A DNA stretch of 64,000 nt from Paludibacteraceae bacterium. GTDB taxonomy: Bacteria > Bacteroidota > Bacteroidia > Bacteroidales > Paludibacteraceae. The notes beneath the pieces were generated by a model. The model was given only the letters and a program-made list of their open reading frames with translations, did no database searches and was not told the DNA's origin. The stretch covers positions 1 through 64,000 of the forward strand of contig JAFVDD010000025.1 of assembly GCA_017478725.1 (NCBI GenBank), given 5' to 3'. Position 1 is the first letter of the stretch; each line of letters begins with the position of its first letter. Of the stretch, positions 41,046 to 49,688 are shown in pieces. A program made the position numbers and the translations under genes.

Positions 41046-41657
41046 ATGGAAGCACTGCGTGATTTTTTCGGAGAGTTTGATATTTGGCAGGTTCTCTCGT
41101 CATTCATTTTCCTGATAGCCATCATCGACCCGTTCGGCAATATACCCGTTACTATTTCGATGGAGAAGAAGGGCGTCAAGATCTATCCCGGCCGTGTATG
41201 TATCGCCTCGCTGGTCATCTTGCTGGCGTTTCTCTTTATGGGCGAATGGATACTGAAGCTCTTCGGCGTACAGATCGAGTATTTCGCTATAGCCGGAGGA
41301 TTCGTGATTTTTCTCATGGCTCTGGAGATGATTCTGGATATCACTATCTTCCAGAACGACAAACTGGAGGGTGAAGTATCTGGCGGAGGATCTATCGTGC
41401 CGCTGGCTTTTCCTATGTATGCGGGTCCGGGAGCCTTCACCGCGCTGCTGGCCATCACTGCCGAATATAGCATCGGCAACCTCTGTATATCCCTGCTGCT
41501 GTGCATGCTGGTGCTTTACCTGGTATTGATCGGCACCAACTGGCTCACCAAATACCTGGGTCCCACGGCGCTGTATATCATCCGCAAGTTCTTCGGTATC
41601 ATCGTGCTGGCTATTGCCTGCAAACTGATGTTCGGCAATCTGGCGGCAGTGTTTTGA
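41046..41657 (+). CDS. marC: MarC-family integral membrane protein
   Basis: A 203-residue protein with six predicted membrane helices. IAIIDPFGNIPVTISM is the MarC family hallmark near the N-terminus. IAGGFVIFLMALEMI, VPLAFPMYAGPGAFTALLA and YIIRKFFGIIVLAIACK follow. MarC proteins are of unsettled transport function. It is the first gene of a plus-strand run with rpiB, divergent from efp. Confidence 0.92.
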   Translation: MEALRDFFGEFDIWQVLSSFIFLIAIIDPFGNIPVTISMEKKGVKIYPGRVCIASLVILLAFLFMGEWILKLFGVQIEYFAIAGGFVIFLMALEMILDITIFQNDKLEGEVSGGGSIVPLAFPMYAGPGAFTALLAITAEYSIGNLCISLLLCMLVLYLVLIGTNWLTKYLGPTALYIIRKFFGIIVLAIACKLMFGNLAAVF

Positions 41658-41676
41658 AGATTTGAAGATTTAAAAT
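41653..41676. repeat. Octamer tandem repeat at the end of marC
   Basis: TTTGAAGA twice, then a degenerate third unit TTTAAAAT. It starts in the stop codon region of marC. Confidence 0.55.
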
Positions 41677-41686
41677 TACACATTAT

Positions 41687-42136
41687 ATGAAATCGTTCAA
41701 TGAAATGACTATTGCGTTGGCAAGCGACCACGCAGGTTTTCCCCTCAAACAGAAAGTGCAGTTGTTTTTGGAGGATAATGGTGCACGTGTCAAAGACTTC
41801 GGTTGTTTCTCCGAGGAGAGTTGCGACTACCCCGATTTTGCCCATCCGTTGGCAGAAGCGGTGGAGAAAGGCGAGTATGAGTTCGGTATCATCCTCTGCT
41901 CTACGGGCAACGGCATTACTATGACCGCCAACAAGCATCAGGGCATACGCGCGGCGCTCTGCTGGGAGACCAAACTGGCGGAACTGGCACGTGCTCACAA
42001 CAACGCCAACGTACTCGGTCTGCCGGCTAATTTCATCTCTGCTCCCAAGGCGCTGGATATCGTGCGTACGTTCTTCCAAACAGATTTCGAAGGCGGTCGT
42101 CATGAGCGTCGCGTGGAGAAAATCGCGATTCATTAA
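41687..42136 (+). CDS. rpiB: Ribose-5-phosphate isomerase B
   Basis: A 149-residue enzyme interconverting ribose-5-phosphate and ribulose-5-phosphate. Motifs are complete: ALASDHAGFPLK at the start, DYPDFAHPLA, the active-site Cys in CSTGNGITMTANK, and RAHNNANVLGLPA near the end. The start giving MKSFNEMTIALASDHAGF is used; an internal ATG six codons on is also possible. Its last 35 bases overlap the radical SAM gene start. Confidence 0.95.
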   Translation: MKSFNEMTIALASDHAGFPLKQKVQLFLEDNGARVKDFGCFSEESCDYPDFAHPLAEAVEKGEYEFGIILCSTGNGITMTANKHQGIRAALCWETKLAELARAHNNANVLGLPANFISAPKALDIVRTFFQTDFEGGRHERRVEKIAIH

Positions 42137-43067
42137 TGCACTGCGGTGCTATGCCGGTTACGCACTGAGCCTTGGAGGCCACGTGCGTGTTTCGCATGGT
42201 CCGGTGTTCGTCAGCGTTGAGCCTGCATCGGTCTGCCAGCTTCATTGTCCCGAGTGTCCGGTAGCGTTCGGCGCAAACGGGAAAACAGCCTCCGCACCGA
42301 TGATGCCGGAGGAGGTATGGCAGCGGACTTTGGCGGAGATCAGCCCTTATGCGTTTACGGTGCAGTTCTATTTCCAAGGCGAACCGCTGCTCCACAAAGC
42401 CCTGCCTGAGATGATTCGTCAGGCGCATGCGGAAGGTCTGTACACGATTGTCTCCACGAATGCCCAGGCGCTGACACCCAACTTGGCGGAAGCCCTGGTG
42501 GGCGCAGGCCTCAGCCGCATCATCGTCTCGATGGACGGATTGACACAAGAGACGTATAGCACCTACCGCATCGGCGGCAGCCTGCAGCAATGCACGGATG
42601 CGTTGCGATACCTGCGCGCCGCCAAAGAACGCCGGAAAGCCCGTATCACGATTGAGCTGCAATGCCTGCGCCTGCGCACCAACGAGCATGAATGGGACGA
42701 ACTCAAACGAATGTACCGTACGCTGGGTGCCGACCGGCTGACACTCAAGACAGCACAGCTGTACAACTACGCCGACGGCCATCCGCTGATGCCTGCCGAC
42801 CTACGCTACAGCCGCTATATAAAAGGCAGCGATGGACACTACCACCGCAAGCCGCGGCGCAAAAAATGCCTGCGTGTATGGAGCGGATGCGTCATCACCA
42901 CAGAGGGAGAGGTGCTGCCCTGCTGCTACGACAAGGCGCACGCACACGCGTACGGAAACATAATGAACACACCCATACGCGAACTCTTTGCCAACGACAA
43001 GGCATCCGCTTTCCGGCGCCAAGCGTGGCAGGAACAACCGTCCATCTGCCGAGAATGTTGGAAATAA
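42102..43067 (+). CDS. Radical SAM protein with SPASM-like C-terminal domain
   Basis: About 321 residues from MSVAWRKSRFINAL; a longer in-frame start lies fully inside rpiB. The first Fe-S site is CQLHCPEC (C-x3-C-x2-C), at about residue 44. TIVSTNAQALTPNLAEALVGAG and IIVSMDGLTQETYSTYRIGG are radical SAM core strands. The SPASM part has CLRVWSGCVITTEGEVLPCCYD and a final CRECWK, giving auxiliary clusters. Substrate is unknown; relatives modify peptides or sulfatases, or act in cell-envelope steps. It overlaps rpiB by 35 bases, so expression is probably coupled. Confidence 0.85.
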   Translation: MSVAWRKSRFINALRCYAGYALSLGGHVRVSHGPVFVSVEPASVCQLHCPECPVAFGANGKTASAPMMPEEVWQRTLAEISPYAFTVQFYFQGEPLLHKALPEMIRQAHAEGLYTIVSTNAQALTPNLAEALVGAGLSRIIVSMDGLTQETYSTYRIGGSLQQCTDALRYLRAAKERRKARITIELQCLRLRTNEHEWDELKRMYRTLGADRLTLKTAQLYNYADGHPLMPADLRYSRYIKGSDGHYHRKPRRKKCLRVWSGCVITTEGEVLPCCYDKAHAHAYGNIMNTPIRELFANDKASAFRRQAWQEQPSICRECWK

Positions 43068-43115
43068 ACCGCCGCTATCGGCAGGATAACTACTAAACAC
43101 CGATTTTTCATAACA

Positions 43116-44498
43116 GTGAATATACTCGCTACTATATTTCTATCTATATCCCTTCTGACGGGCAATCCCATCACCGGCCAGGCGAACATGTCCGTGCTGG
43201 TGCAGAACCTCTCTACGGGCGAGGTGATTGACGACTACCGCTCCGGCTACGTGGTACCGCCTGCCTCGGTCATGAAACTGCTGACCACCGGCGCTGCCCT
43301 GCAGCTGCTGGGCGAGGACTACCGTTTTCCTACTACGATTGAGCATACTGGCACCGTCACGGACGGCGTGCTGCACGGCGACCTGTTTATCCGCGGCTGC
43401 TGCGACCCGAGTCTCGGCACCAAGGGCAAGCAGGCGTTTCTCTACCAGTGGATCAAAGCTGTCAAGGCGTACGGCATCCGCAGGATTGACGGCGCGGTCA
43501 TTGCCGACATGACGATGCTCGACGGCGAGGCGCAGAACCCCAACTGGCTCTGCGAGGACGCCGGCAACTACTATGCCCCGGGGATCTTCGCGCTCAATTA
43601 TTACGACAACACGATGAATATCGTCCTCCGCAGCGGTCCTGTAGGCACGCCGGCGGTAGTGATGAATACCGAGCCGCAGGTGGAGGACATCCGGTTCATC
43701 AATCATATCCGCTGCACCACCATCACGTACGACGGTGCTTTTGTCAGCGGACTGCCGTACAGCCACGAGCGCTACCTGACGGGCTGTGTGCCCAGCAACC
43801 TCGGTACGTTCGGCGTCAAGGGTGACCTGCCTAACCCGGGTCTGCTGCTGGCACGCCATTTCACGATGCGCCTGCGCGAACAGGGTATCGAGGTCAGCCG
43901 CGAAGCCGGCTACATAGCCGACCACAACCCGCTCACGCCGCCGCGCACCGTCGTCTATACCCATTACTCCGAGCCGCTGAGCGAACTCATCCGCGAGACG
44001 AACGTCAACTCCAACAACCTCTACGCCGAGTCGCTCTTCCGCTATCTGGGCACCAGATACGCTATTCCCGGCACGATACACAACAGCCAGGAGATGCTCC
44101 GCGACTATTGGCGCAGACGAGGCGTCAACGTACAGAACGCCATCATCAAAGACGGCTGCGGGCTGGCGCCCCAGGATGCGGTGAGCGCCAAGACTTTTGT
44201 ACAACTGCTGACGTATATGGTGCGCAGCCAGTACGCCGAAGCTTGGTACAACTCACTGCCCGTCAGCGGCGAGAGCGGTACGCTCAAGAGCCTCTGCGCA
44301 GGCACCGAACTGCAGGGACGTATCCACGCCAAGAGCGGCACAATAGCCGGAACCAAGAATTTCGCAGGCTACATCGACATGCCTAACGGCGACAGATGGG
44401 TGTTTGCCGTACTCGTCAACTCCGCTCCGGGCAAAGCCAAGAACATACAATCCGTTATCCAGCAATACCTGCTGGACCTGTACCGCGCCAACCGATAA
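43116..44498 (+). CDS. dacB: D-alanyl-D-alanine carboxypeptidase/endopeptidase, PBP4 (peptidase S13) family
   Basis: A 460-residue penicillin-binding protein with a GTG start and a short hydrophobic signal (MNILATIFLSISLLTG). It trims or cuts peptidoglycan cross-links in the periplasm. Active-site motifs in order are SVMK (PPASVMKLLTTG, near 51), SNN (NVNSNNLYAESLFRYLG, near 298) and KSG (IHAKSGTIAGTKNF, near 405). The large insert between SxxK and SxN is typical of class C type 4. It starts 48 bases after the radical SAM gene and is followed after two bases by birA. Confidence 0.93.
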   Translation: MNILATIFLSISLLTGNPITGQANMSVLVQNLSTGEVIDDYRSGYVVPPASVMKLLTTGAALQLLGEDYRFPTTIEHTGTVTDGVLHGDLFIRGCCDPSLGTKGKQAFLYQWIKAVKAYGIRRIDGAVIADMTMLDGEAQNPNWLCEDAGNYYAPGIFALNYYDNTMNIVLRSGPVGTPAVVMNTEPQVEDIRFINHIRCTTITYDGAFVSGLPYSHERYLTGCVPSNLGTFGVKGDLPNPGLLLARHFTMRLREQGIEVSREAGYIADHNPLTPPRTVVYTHYSEPLSELIRETNVNSNNLYAESLFRYLGTRYAIPGTIHNSQEMLRDYWRRRGVNVQNAIIKDGCGLAPQDAVSAKTFVQLLTYMVRSQYAEAWYNSLPVSGESGTLKSLCAGTELQGRIHAKSGTIAGTKNFAGYIDMPNGDRWVFAVLVNSAPGKAKNIQSVIQQYLLDLYRANR

Positions 44499-44500
44499 CG

Positions 44501-45259
44501 ATGTATATAGCCGAAACACATAGCACCAACACCCTTCTCAGGGAATTAATAGCGAGAGGCGAATGGCCGGAGGGGGAGAAGTATCTGCGTGCCGGTTATC
44601 AGACAGCAGGACGCGGACAGACCGGCAACGGATGGGAGAGCGAAGCGGGCAAGAACCTGTTGTGCTCCATACTCTTGCCGCCAAGCGAGAATCTGTTCGA
44701 CCTCAACATAATCATGAGTGTGGCGGTACACCGGCTGGTTTGTTGTGTGTACGGCTTGATTGCCGACGAAGAAGAGGTAACCATCAAGTGGCCGAACGAC
44801 ATCTATTTCAGGGATAAGAAAATCGCGGGTATTTTGATTGAAAATGCTATTGTGGGGAGTGAGGTGAGCTATTCGATAGCCGGAATAGGTATCAATATCA
44901 ATCAAACAACATGGCAGAGCGATGCGCCTAACCCCATCTCATGGGCACAGATAAGCGGAGAAGAGTATGAGCTGGACGCGGTGATGAACGTGTTGCTGGA
45001 GCAGATAGATGAGGTGCTCAAGATGCCGATAGAAGAAGTCCGCCGCTATTATCGCGCGCACCTCTATCGCCGCGAGGGCTACTGGCCGTTCGTGGAACGC
45101 GAAGTGAGTGTCACGCCTACGATGAACGCCGCCCAGCAAACGCAAGGGCAGTTTCTGGCACGCATCACGGACGTACTGCCTACAGGCGAGATAGTGTTAG
45201 AAGACCTACAAGGCAAACAACATACATATCATTTCAAACAAATACGATACGTACTATAA
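44501..45259 (+). CDS. birA: Biotin--[acetyl-CoA-carboxylase] ligase
   Basis: About 252 residues from MYIAETHSTNTLLRELI; further upstream is dacB. The ligase attaches biotin to its carrier protein. Key parts: THSTN, the biotin-binding loop QTAGRGQTGNGWES, KWPNDIYFRDKKIAGILIE with the catalytic lysine, and SIAGIGININQT. It lacks an N-terminal helix-turn-helix, so it is a plain ligase (class I) and not a repressor. The gene is two bases after dacB. Confidence 0.95.
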   Translation: MYIAETHSTNTLLRELIARGEWPEGEKYLRAGYQTAGRGQTGNGWESEAGKNLLCSILLPPSENLFDLNIIMSVAVHRLVCCVYGLIADEEEVTIKWPNDIYFRDKKIAGILIENAIVGSEVSYSIAGIGININQTTWQSDAPNPISWAQISGEEYELDAVMNVLLEQIDEVLKMPIEEVRRYYRAHLYRREGYWPFVEREVSVTPTMNAAQQTQGQFLARITDVLPTGEIVLEDLQGKQHTYHFKQIRYVL

Positions 45260-45260
45260 A

Positions 45261-45281
45261 TCTGAAATTTAAAATCTAAAA
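45261..45281. repeat. AT-rich heptamer tandem repeat between birA and rfbB
   Basis: TCTGAAA, TTTAAAA, TCTAAAA, filling the 26-base gap. Confidence 0.7.
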
Positions 45282-45285
45282 TAGT

Positions 45286-46419
45286 ATGCCAAGCATTATC
45301 ATCACCGGCGGCGCCGGATTTATCGGCAGCCATGTAGTCCGGCTCTTTGTGAACAAGTACCCCGACTACCGCATCATCAATGTGGACAAACTCACTTATG
45401 CCGGCAACCTCGCCAACCTCCGTGACATCGAGGACAAGCCCAACTACAGCTTTGTGCGTGCCGACATCTGCGATTTCGACACCATCTTCGCCCTCATGCA
45501 GGAGGAGCATGTCACCGGCGTCATCCATCTGGCGGCGGAGAGCCATGTGGACCGCTCGATCAAGGATCCTTTCACTTTTGCGCGCACCAACGTCATGGGC
45601 ACTCTCTCTATGCTCCAGGCTGCCAAACTCTACTGGGAGTCGCTGCCGGAGAAATTTGAGGGCAAGCGCTTCTATCATATCTCCACCGACGAGGTCTATG
45701 GCGCTCTCAGACTCACCCACCCCGAGGGTATCGAACCGCCGTTCACCACCAAAGCCTCATCGGCTGAGCACCACCTGGCGTACGGCGAGGATTTCTTCTA
45801 CGAGACTACCAAGTACAACCCCCACTCGCCCTACTCCGCCTCCAAGGCGTCGTCCGACCATTTCGTGCGTGCTTTCCACGACACCTACGGCTTGCCCACT
45901 ATCGTGACCAACTGCTCCAACAACTACGGTCCCTACCAGTTCCCCGAGAAACTGATTCCGCTCTTTATCAACAATATCCGCCACCGCAAGCCGCTGCCTG
46001 TCTATGGCAAGGGCGAGAACGTGCGCGACTGGCTTTACGTGGAGGACCACGCACGCGCCATCGACCTCATTTTCCATAAAGGTACCATCGCCGAAACCTA
46101 TAACATCGGCGGTTTCAACGAGTGGAAGAATATCGACATCATCAAAACGGTGATCAAGACCGTTGACCGCCTGCTCGGCCGTCCCGAAGGCGCCGACCTC
46201 GACCTCATCACCTTCGTCACCGACCGCGCCGGACACGACATGCGTTATGCTATCGACTCCAGCAAGCTGCAACGCGAGTTGGGCTGGGAGCCCTCGCTGC
46301 AGTTTGAGGAAGGTATCGAGCGCACCGTACGGTGGTATCTCGACAACCAGCCATGGCTGGACAACATCACCTCCGGCGACTACGAGAAATACTACGAGGA
46401 GATGTACAAAGGCAGATAA
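45286..46419 (+). CDS. rfbB: dTDP-glucose 4,6-dehydratase
   Basis: A 377-residue enzyme of the extended short-chain dehydrogenase family, second step in dTDP-rhamnose synthesis. NAD-binding GGAGFIGSHVVRLF lies at the start. AAESHVDRSI, the STDEVYG motif, YSASKASSDHFVRAF with catalytic Tyr and Lys, and NCSNNYGPYQFPEKLIP follow. Later segments are GKGENVRDWLYVEDHARAI and ETYNIGG. It stands apart from rfbA, with the terminator 46421-46454 behind it. The two would act together on dTDP-glucose made by rfbA. Confidence 0.97.
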   Translation: MPSIIITGGAGFIGSHVVRLFVNKYPDYRIINVDKLTYAGNLANLRDIEDKPNYSFVRADICDFDTIFALMQEEHVTGVIHLAAESHVDRSIKDPFTFARTNVMGTLSMLQAAKLYWESLPEKFEGKRFYHISTDEVYGALRLTHPEGIEPPFTTKASSAEHHLAYGEDFFYETTKYNPHSPYSASKASSDHFVRAFHDTYGLPTIVTNCSNNYGPYQFPEKLIPLFINNIRHRKPLPVYGKGENVRDWLYVEDHARAIDLIFHKGTIAETYNIGGFNEWKNIDIIKTVIKTVDRLLGRPEGADLDLITFVTDRAGHDMRYAIDSSKLQRELGWEPSLQFEEGIERTVRWYLDNQPWLDNITSGDYEKYYEEMYKGR

Positions 46420-46420
46420 C

Positions 46421-46454
46421 AAAAAAACGTCCGCGGATATGCGGACGCTTTTTT
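46421..46454. terminator. Bidirectional terminator between rfbB and rpsP
   Basis: The stem CGTCCGC/GCGGACG with loop GGATAT at 46428-46447 is flanked by a run of A and a run of T. It ends the plus-strand rfbB transcript and the minus-strand rpsP transcript. Confidence 0.93.
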
Positions 46455-46476
46455 GTTAATGGGGTGTGCGGCTGTA

Positions 46477-47040
46477 TCAAGCCTCAGCTTCCTCAGCGGG
46501 AGCTTCACCCTTAGCCTCTGCCTCAGCGGCGGCAGCCTCTTGAGCGGCCTCCTGAGCAGCAGCAGCCAACTCGGCAGCAGCGGCAGCGCGCTTCTCAGCG
46601 ATAGCAGCGGCTTTAGCCTTGTTGGTCTCAACCTCCTGAGCGAGGAGAGCTTTGGCAGCAGCAGCTTTCTTGTCTGCCTCAGCCTGGCTGATCTTGCCGG
46701 CTTTGGCATCCTTCTGTGCTTTCCAAGCGTCGAAACGACGCTGAGCCTCTTCCTGACTGAAGGCACCCTTGGCTACACCACCCTGGAGGTGCTTGCAAAG
46801 CAGTACACCCTCGTTGGAAAGGATAGTGCGAACGGTGTCGGTAGGCTGAGCACCTACGGTTACCCAATACAGTGCACGCTCGAAATTGAGGATCACTGCA
46901 GCAGGGTTGGTGTTGGGGTTGAACGAGCCGATACGCTCGATGTACTTGCCGTCACGCGGCGAACGGCTGTCTGCTACTACGATGTGGTAGAAAGCGTAGT
47001 CTTTGTGACCATGACGAGCCAAACGAAGCTTTGTTGCCAT
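46477..47040 (-). CDS. rpsP: 30S ribosomal protein S16 with long Ala/Glu-rich tail
   Basis: 187 residues from [18 protein letters not shown]; an upstream in-frame ATG gives an unrelated start and is ignored. The first 80 residues are standard S16 ([40 protein letters not shown]). The remaining 100 residues are rich in Ala, Lys and Glu and end APAEEAEA. Long S16 tails are, as I recall, usual in Bacteroidota. It has its own promoter at 47133-47164. Confidence 0.95.
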   Translation of the reverse strand: MATKLRLARHGHKDYAFYHIVVADSRSPRDGKYIERIGSFNPNTNPAAVILNFERALYWVTVGAQPTDTVRTILSNEGVLLCKHLQGGVAKGAFSQEEAQRRFDAWKAQKDAKAGKISQAEADKKAAAAKALLAQEVETNKAKAAAIAEKRAAAAAELAAAAQEAAQEAAAAEAEAKGEAPAEEAEA

Positions 47041-47132
47041 TTTAGACTTTAAGATTTGAGGACTGGGCAATTGCACGAATTGCAAGTCCGGTTAAACAAT
47101 AATTGTTGGTGCTTTTTACACGAAAAAGCGTG

Positions 47133-47164
47133 CAAAGGTACAACTTTTTTTTGATATGTGCAAA
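47133..47164 (-). promoter_or_regulatory. rpsP promoter
   Basis: TTTG (47161-47164), 20 bases, then TACCTTTG (47133-47140) on the minus strand. Confidence 0.85.
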
Positions 47165-47180
47165 CTTTTTTGTACTTTTG
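47150..47180 (+). promoter_or_regulatory. cca promoter
   Basis: TTTG (47150-47153), 19 bases, then TACTTTTG (47173-47180), overlapping the rpsP promoter. The ATG lies ten bases after the -7 box. Confidence 0.7.
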
Positions 47181-47190
47181 TACCCGATTT

Positions 47191-48654
47191 ATGGATTTTG
47201 AAGCAAAAATAGATACGCCCGAACTGCGATTAGTAGGGCAGTTAGCAGACGAAATGGGGCTGGAATGCTATGTCGTAGGCGGATGGGTGCGTGACCTCTT
47301 TCTTCACCGCCCGTCTAATGACATAGATGTGGTGGTAGTAGGTTCAGGCATTGCGATGGCAGAAGCTGTAGCAAAACGTCTGGGTAAAAGAACTCACCTC
47401 TCTGTTTTCAAGACCTACGGCACGGCTCAGGTCAAAAAAGGTGAGCTTGAGTTGGAATTCGTGGGTGCCCGCAAGGAGAGCTACACCCGCGACAGCCGCA
47501 ACCCTATCGTAGAGGACGGTACGCTGGATGATGACCTCCACCGCCGCGATTTCACCATCAATGCCATGGCTATCTGCCTCAACAAAGACGCATATGGTGA
47601 ATTAGTCGATTTATTCGATGGAATCGGGGATTTGGAGCAGTGTATCATCCGCACACCTCTGGATCCGGACATCACTTTCAGCGACGATCCGCTCCGGATG
47701 ATGCGGGCTATCCGGTTTGCCACGCAGCTGGGCTTCAACCTGGACGGCGAGACGTTTGACGCCATTGTGCGCAACCGCGAACGCATCTCTATTATCACGC
47801 GCGAGCGCATAGCCGACGAGCTGAACAAGATCATGCTCAGCCGCCGTCCGTCGGAGGGCTGGCTGCTGCTGGACAAGACCGGACTGCTGCCGCTCATCTT
47901 CCCCGAACTCGCCGCCCTCAAAGGCGTGGAGGTCAAGGAAGGTCGTGGACACAAGGATGTGTTCTACCACACGCTGAAGGTGCTGGACAATGTGGCGGAG
48001 TTACAGCAATCAGCCGTCAGCCATCAGCCATCAGCCGTCAGCCATCAGACGTCAGAGCGAGATACAGTTCTCTGGTTGCGCTGGGCGGCGCTGCTGCACG
48101 ATATAGGCAAGCCGCGCTCTAAGGCTTGGGACCCGCAGGCTGGGTGGACTTTCCGCAACCATAATTACATAGGCGCGAAAATGGTGCCGCGCATCTTCGC
48201 CAAGATGAAACTGCCGCTCAACGAGAAGATGGAGTACGTCAGAAAGATGGTGGACTTGCACATGCGTCCAATCAATCTGATAGAGGACACCGTGACCGAC
48301 TCCGCCGTAAGGCGGTTGCTGTTTGAGGCCGGCGATGACATAGAAGACCTGATGTTGCTTTGCGACGCCGACATCACCAGCCGCAACGAACAGAAAGTGG
48401 AGCGCTACCACCGGAACTACCGGCTGGTGCGGCAGAAAATGGTAGAACTGGAGGAGCGTGACCGTATCCGTAATTTCCAGCCGCCTGTGGACGGATTGGA
48501 GATCATGCAACTGCTTCACCTGGAGCCGTGCAGCACCGTAGGCGAACTGAAATCCGCCATCAAGGATGCTATCCTGGACGGCGTGATTCCCAATGAGCAT
48601 GAGGCAGCGAAAGCCTACCTGATGCAGTTGGCACAAGCGCGCGGGTTATGCTGA
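47191..48654 (+). CDS. cca: CCA tRNA nucleotidyltransferase (HD-domain type)
   Basis: 487 residues from MDFEAKIDTPELRLVG. It adds or repairs the CCA end of tRNA. The nucleotidyltransferase site is GGWVRDLFLHRPSNDIDVVV, with metal Asp residues in DID. RRDFTINAMA, DPLRMMRAIRFATQLGF and NRERISIITRERIADE complete the core. A C-terminal HD domain (LLHDIGKP, VDLHMRP) follows, as in bifunctional Cca. A seven-unit heptamer repeat adds two copies of SAVSHQP or SAVSHQT at residues 274-289, between the neck and the HD part. It shares its last nine bases with the convergent reductase gene. Confidence 0.95.
   Translation: MDFEAKIDTPELRLVGQLADEMGLECYVVGGWVRDLFLHRPSNDIDVVVVGSGIAMAEAVAKRLGKRTHLSVFKTYGTAQVKKGELELEFVGARKESYTRDSRNPIVEDGTLDDDLHRRDFTINAMAICLNKDAYGELVDLFDGIGDLEQCIIRTPLDPDITFSDDPLRMMRAIRFATQLGFNLDGETFDAIVRNRERISIITRERIADELNKIMLSRRPSEGWLLLDKTGLLPLIFPELAALKGVEVKEGRGHKDVFYHTLKVLDNVAELQQSAVSHQPSAVSHQTSERDTVLWLRWAALLHDIGKPRSKAWDPQAGWTFRNHNYIGAKMVPRIFAKMKLPLNEKMEYVRKMVDLHMRPINLIEDTVTDSAVRRLLFEAGDDIEDLMLLCDADITSRNEQKVERYHRNYRLVRQKMVELEERDRIRNFQPPVDGLEIMQLLHLEPCSTVGELKSAIKDAILDGVIPNEHEAAKAYLMQLAQARGLC
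48010..48058. repeat. Seven-unit heptamer tandem repeat inside cca
   Basis: Units TCAGCCG, TCAGCCA, TCAGCCA, TCAGCCG, TCAGCCA, TCAGACG, TCAGAGC, perfectly in phase, 49 bases. It is the longest example of this family in the window. It encodes two copies of a seven-residue peptide. Confidence 0.92.
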
Positions 48655-49617
48655 GGGCGAGACGGAGAGCGTCATCAGATTGCTCTCCAGCTGGGCTACC
48701 GAGCTGGCTCCTACCAGAACGGAGGTGACGCCCGGCCGGTCAAGAATCCACGCCAGAGCCTCCTGCGCAATCGTACGGCCGTTGGCACGCCCTTTGGCTT
48801 CGAGCTCGTGCAGACGTTCCAGCAACTGAGGTGTGCGTGCCCATGGGTGTAGGAAATGATCCTTCGCCATGCGGGAGTCCGATGGGATGCCTTCCAGATA
48901 GCGGTCGGTAAGCAATCCTTGCGCCAGAGGCGAATAGGCGATGAAACCGATGCCCTGCTCGCGGCAGAATTCCAAGATACCCTCTTCAATAGGTTTTTGA
49001 TGCAGCATATTGAGCCGCCCCTGATAGATCAGGAGTGGCGTTTGGGCATTGCGCAGGTACTCAACCGCCTGTTTCAGGGGTTCCAACGGCCAGTTGGAGA
49101 TACCGAGGTAGAGCGCCTTGCCCAAACGGACAATATCCACCATCGCCTGCAGGGTCTCTTCGAGAGGCGTATCCGGATCGTAGCGGTGGGAATAAAAGAG
49201 GTCCACATAATCCAGATGCATGCGCCTGAGCGACTGGTCCAGCGAAGCCATGAGGTACTTGCGGCTGCCGTGGTCGCCGTAAGGTCCGGGCCACATGTCG
49301 TAACCCGCCTTGGTAGAGAAGAACAGTTCGTCGCGGTAGGGGCGGAAATCATCATCCATGAGACGCCCCATGGTCACTTCGGCGGAGCCGTAGGGAGGGC
49401 CGTAGTTGTTGGCAAGGTCGAAATGGGTGATGCCGTGGTCGAAGGCATAATGAGTGATAGCGCGGCTGCGCTCGTAGGGGTCGTTGCCACCGAAATTATG
49501 CCAGAAGCCCAGGCTGACACGCGGCAGCAGCACGCCGCTCCTGCCGCAGCGGGCATAGAGGGTCTCTGCCTGCTCATACCGCCCTTCGGCGGCCAAATAA
49601 CGTTGCTGAATATCCAT
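48646..49617 (-). CDS. Aldo-keto reductase, L-glyceraldehyde-3-phosphate reductase (YghZ/Gpr) type
   Basis: About 323 residues from MDIQQRYLAAEGRYEQ; earlier codons lie in the octamer repeat. The catalytic tetrad is visible: Asp and Tyr in FDLANNYGPPYGSAE, Lys in FFSTKAGYDMW, His in LFYSHRYDPDTPLEET. PGPYGDHGSRKYLMASLDQSL and IAYSPLAQGLLTDRYLEGIP match the YghZ subgroup closely. The C-terminus ends at VLVGASSVAQLESNLMTLSVSPSA, roughly 20 residues short of family members I recall. Its 3' end overlaps the end of cca. The substrate may be a methylglyoxal-type aldehyde. Confidence 0.88.
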   Translation of the reverse strand: MDIQQRYLAAEGRYEQAETLYARCGRSGVLLPRVSLGFWHNFGGNDPYERSRAITHYAFDHGITHFDLANNYGPPYGSAEVTMGRLMDDDFRPYRDELFFSTKAGYDMWPGPYGDHGSRKYLMASLDQSLRRMHLDYVDLFYSHRYDPDTPLEETLQAMVDIVRLGKALYLGISNWPLEPLKQAVEYLRNAQTPLLIYQGRLNMLHQKPIEEGILEFCREQGIGFIAYSPLAQGLLTDRYLEGIPSDSRMAKDHFLHPWARTPQLLERLHELEAKGRANGRTIAQEALAWILDRPGVTSVLVGASSVAQLESNLMTLSVSPSA

Positions 49618-49640
49618 AAGAGATTTATAATTTATGAATC

Positions 49641-49688
49641 GCCATGTCGATATGTCGATATGTCGATATGTCGTCATGTCGCTATGTC
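49641..49688. repeat. Octamer tandem repeat, six units (GATATGTC type)
   Basis: GCCATGTC, GATATGTC three times, GTCATGTC, GCTATGTC, then two degenerate ATTCGCCC-like words up to about 49707. It lies between two minus-strand genes and covers the last codons of the regulator at 49682-51211. It is homologous to 836-883. Confidence 0.9.

Noticed and set aside
41991-42101. Longer start for the radical SAM gene
   Set aside because: The extension lies wholly inside rpiB in another frame and has no family match.
46477-46800. Ala/Glu-rich tail of ribosomal protein S16 as a novel feature
   Set aside because: Long tails on S16 are, as I recall, common in Bacteroidota, so I treat it as ordinary.
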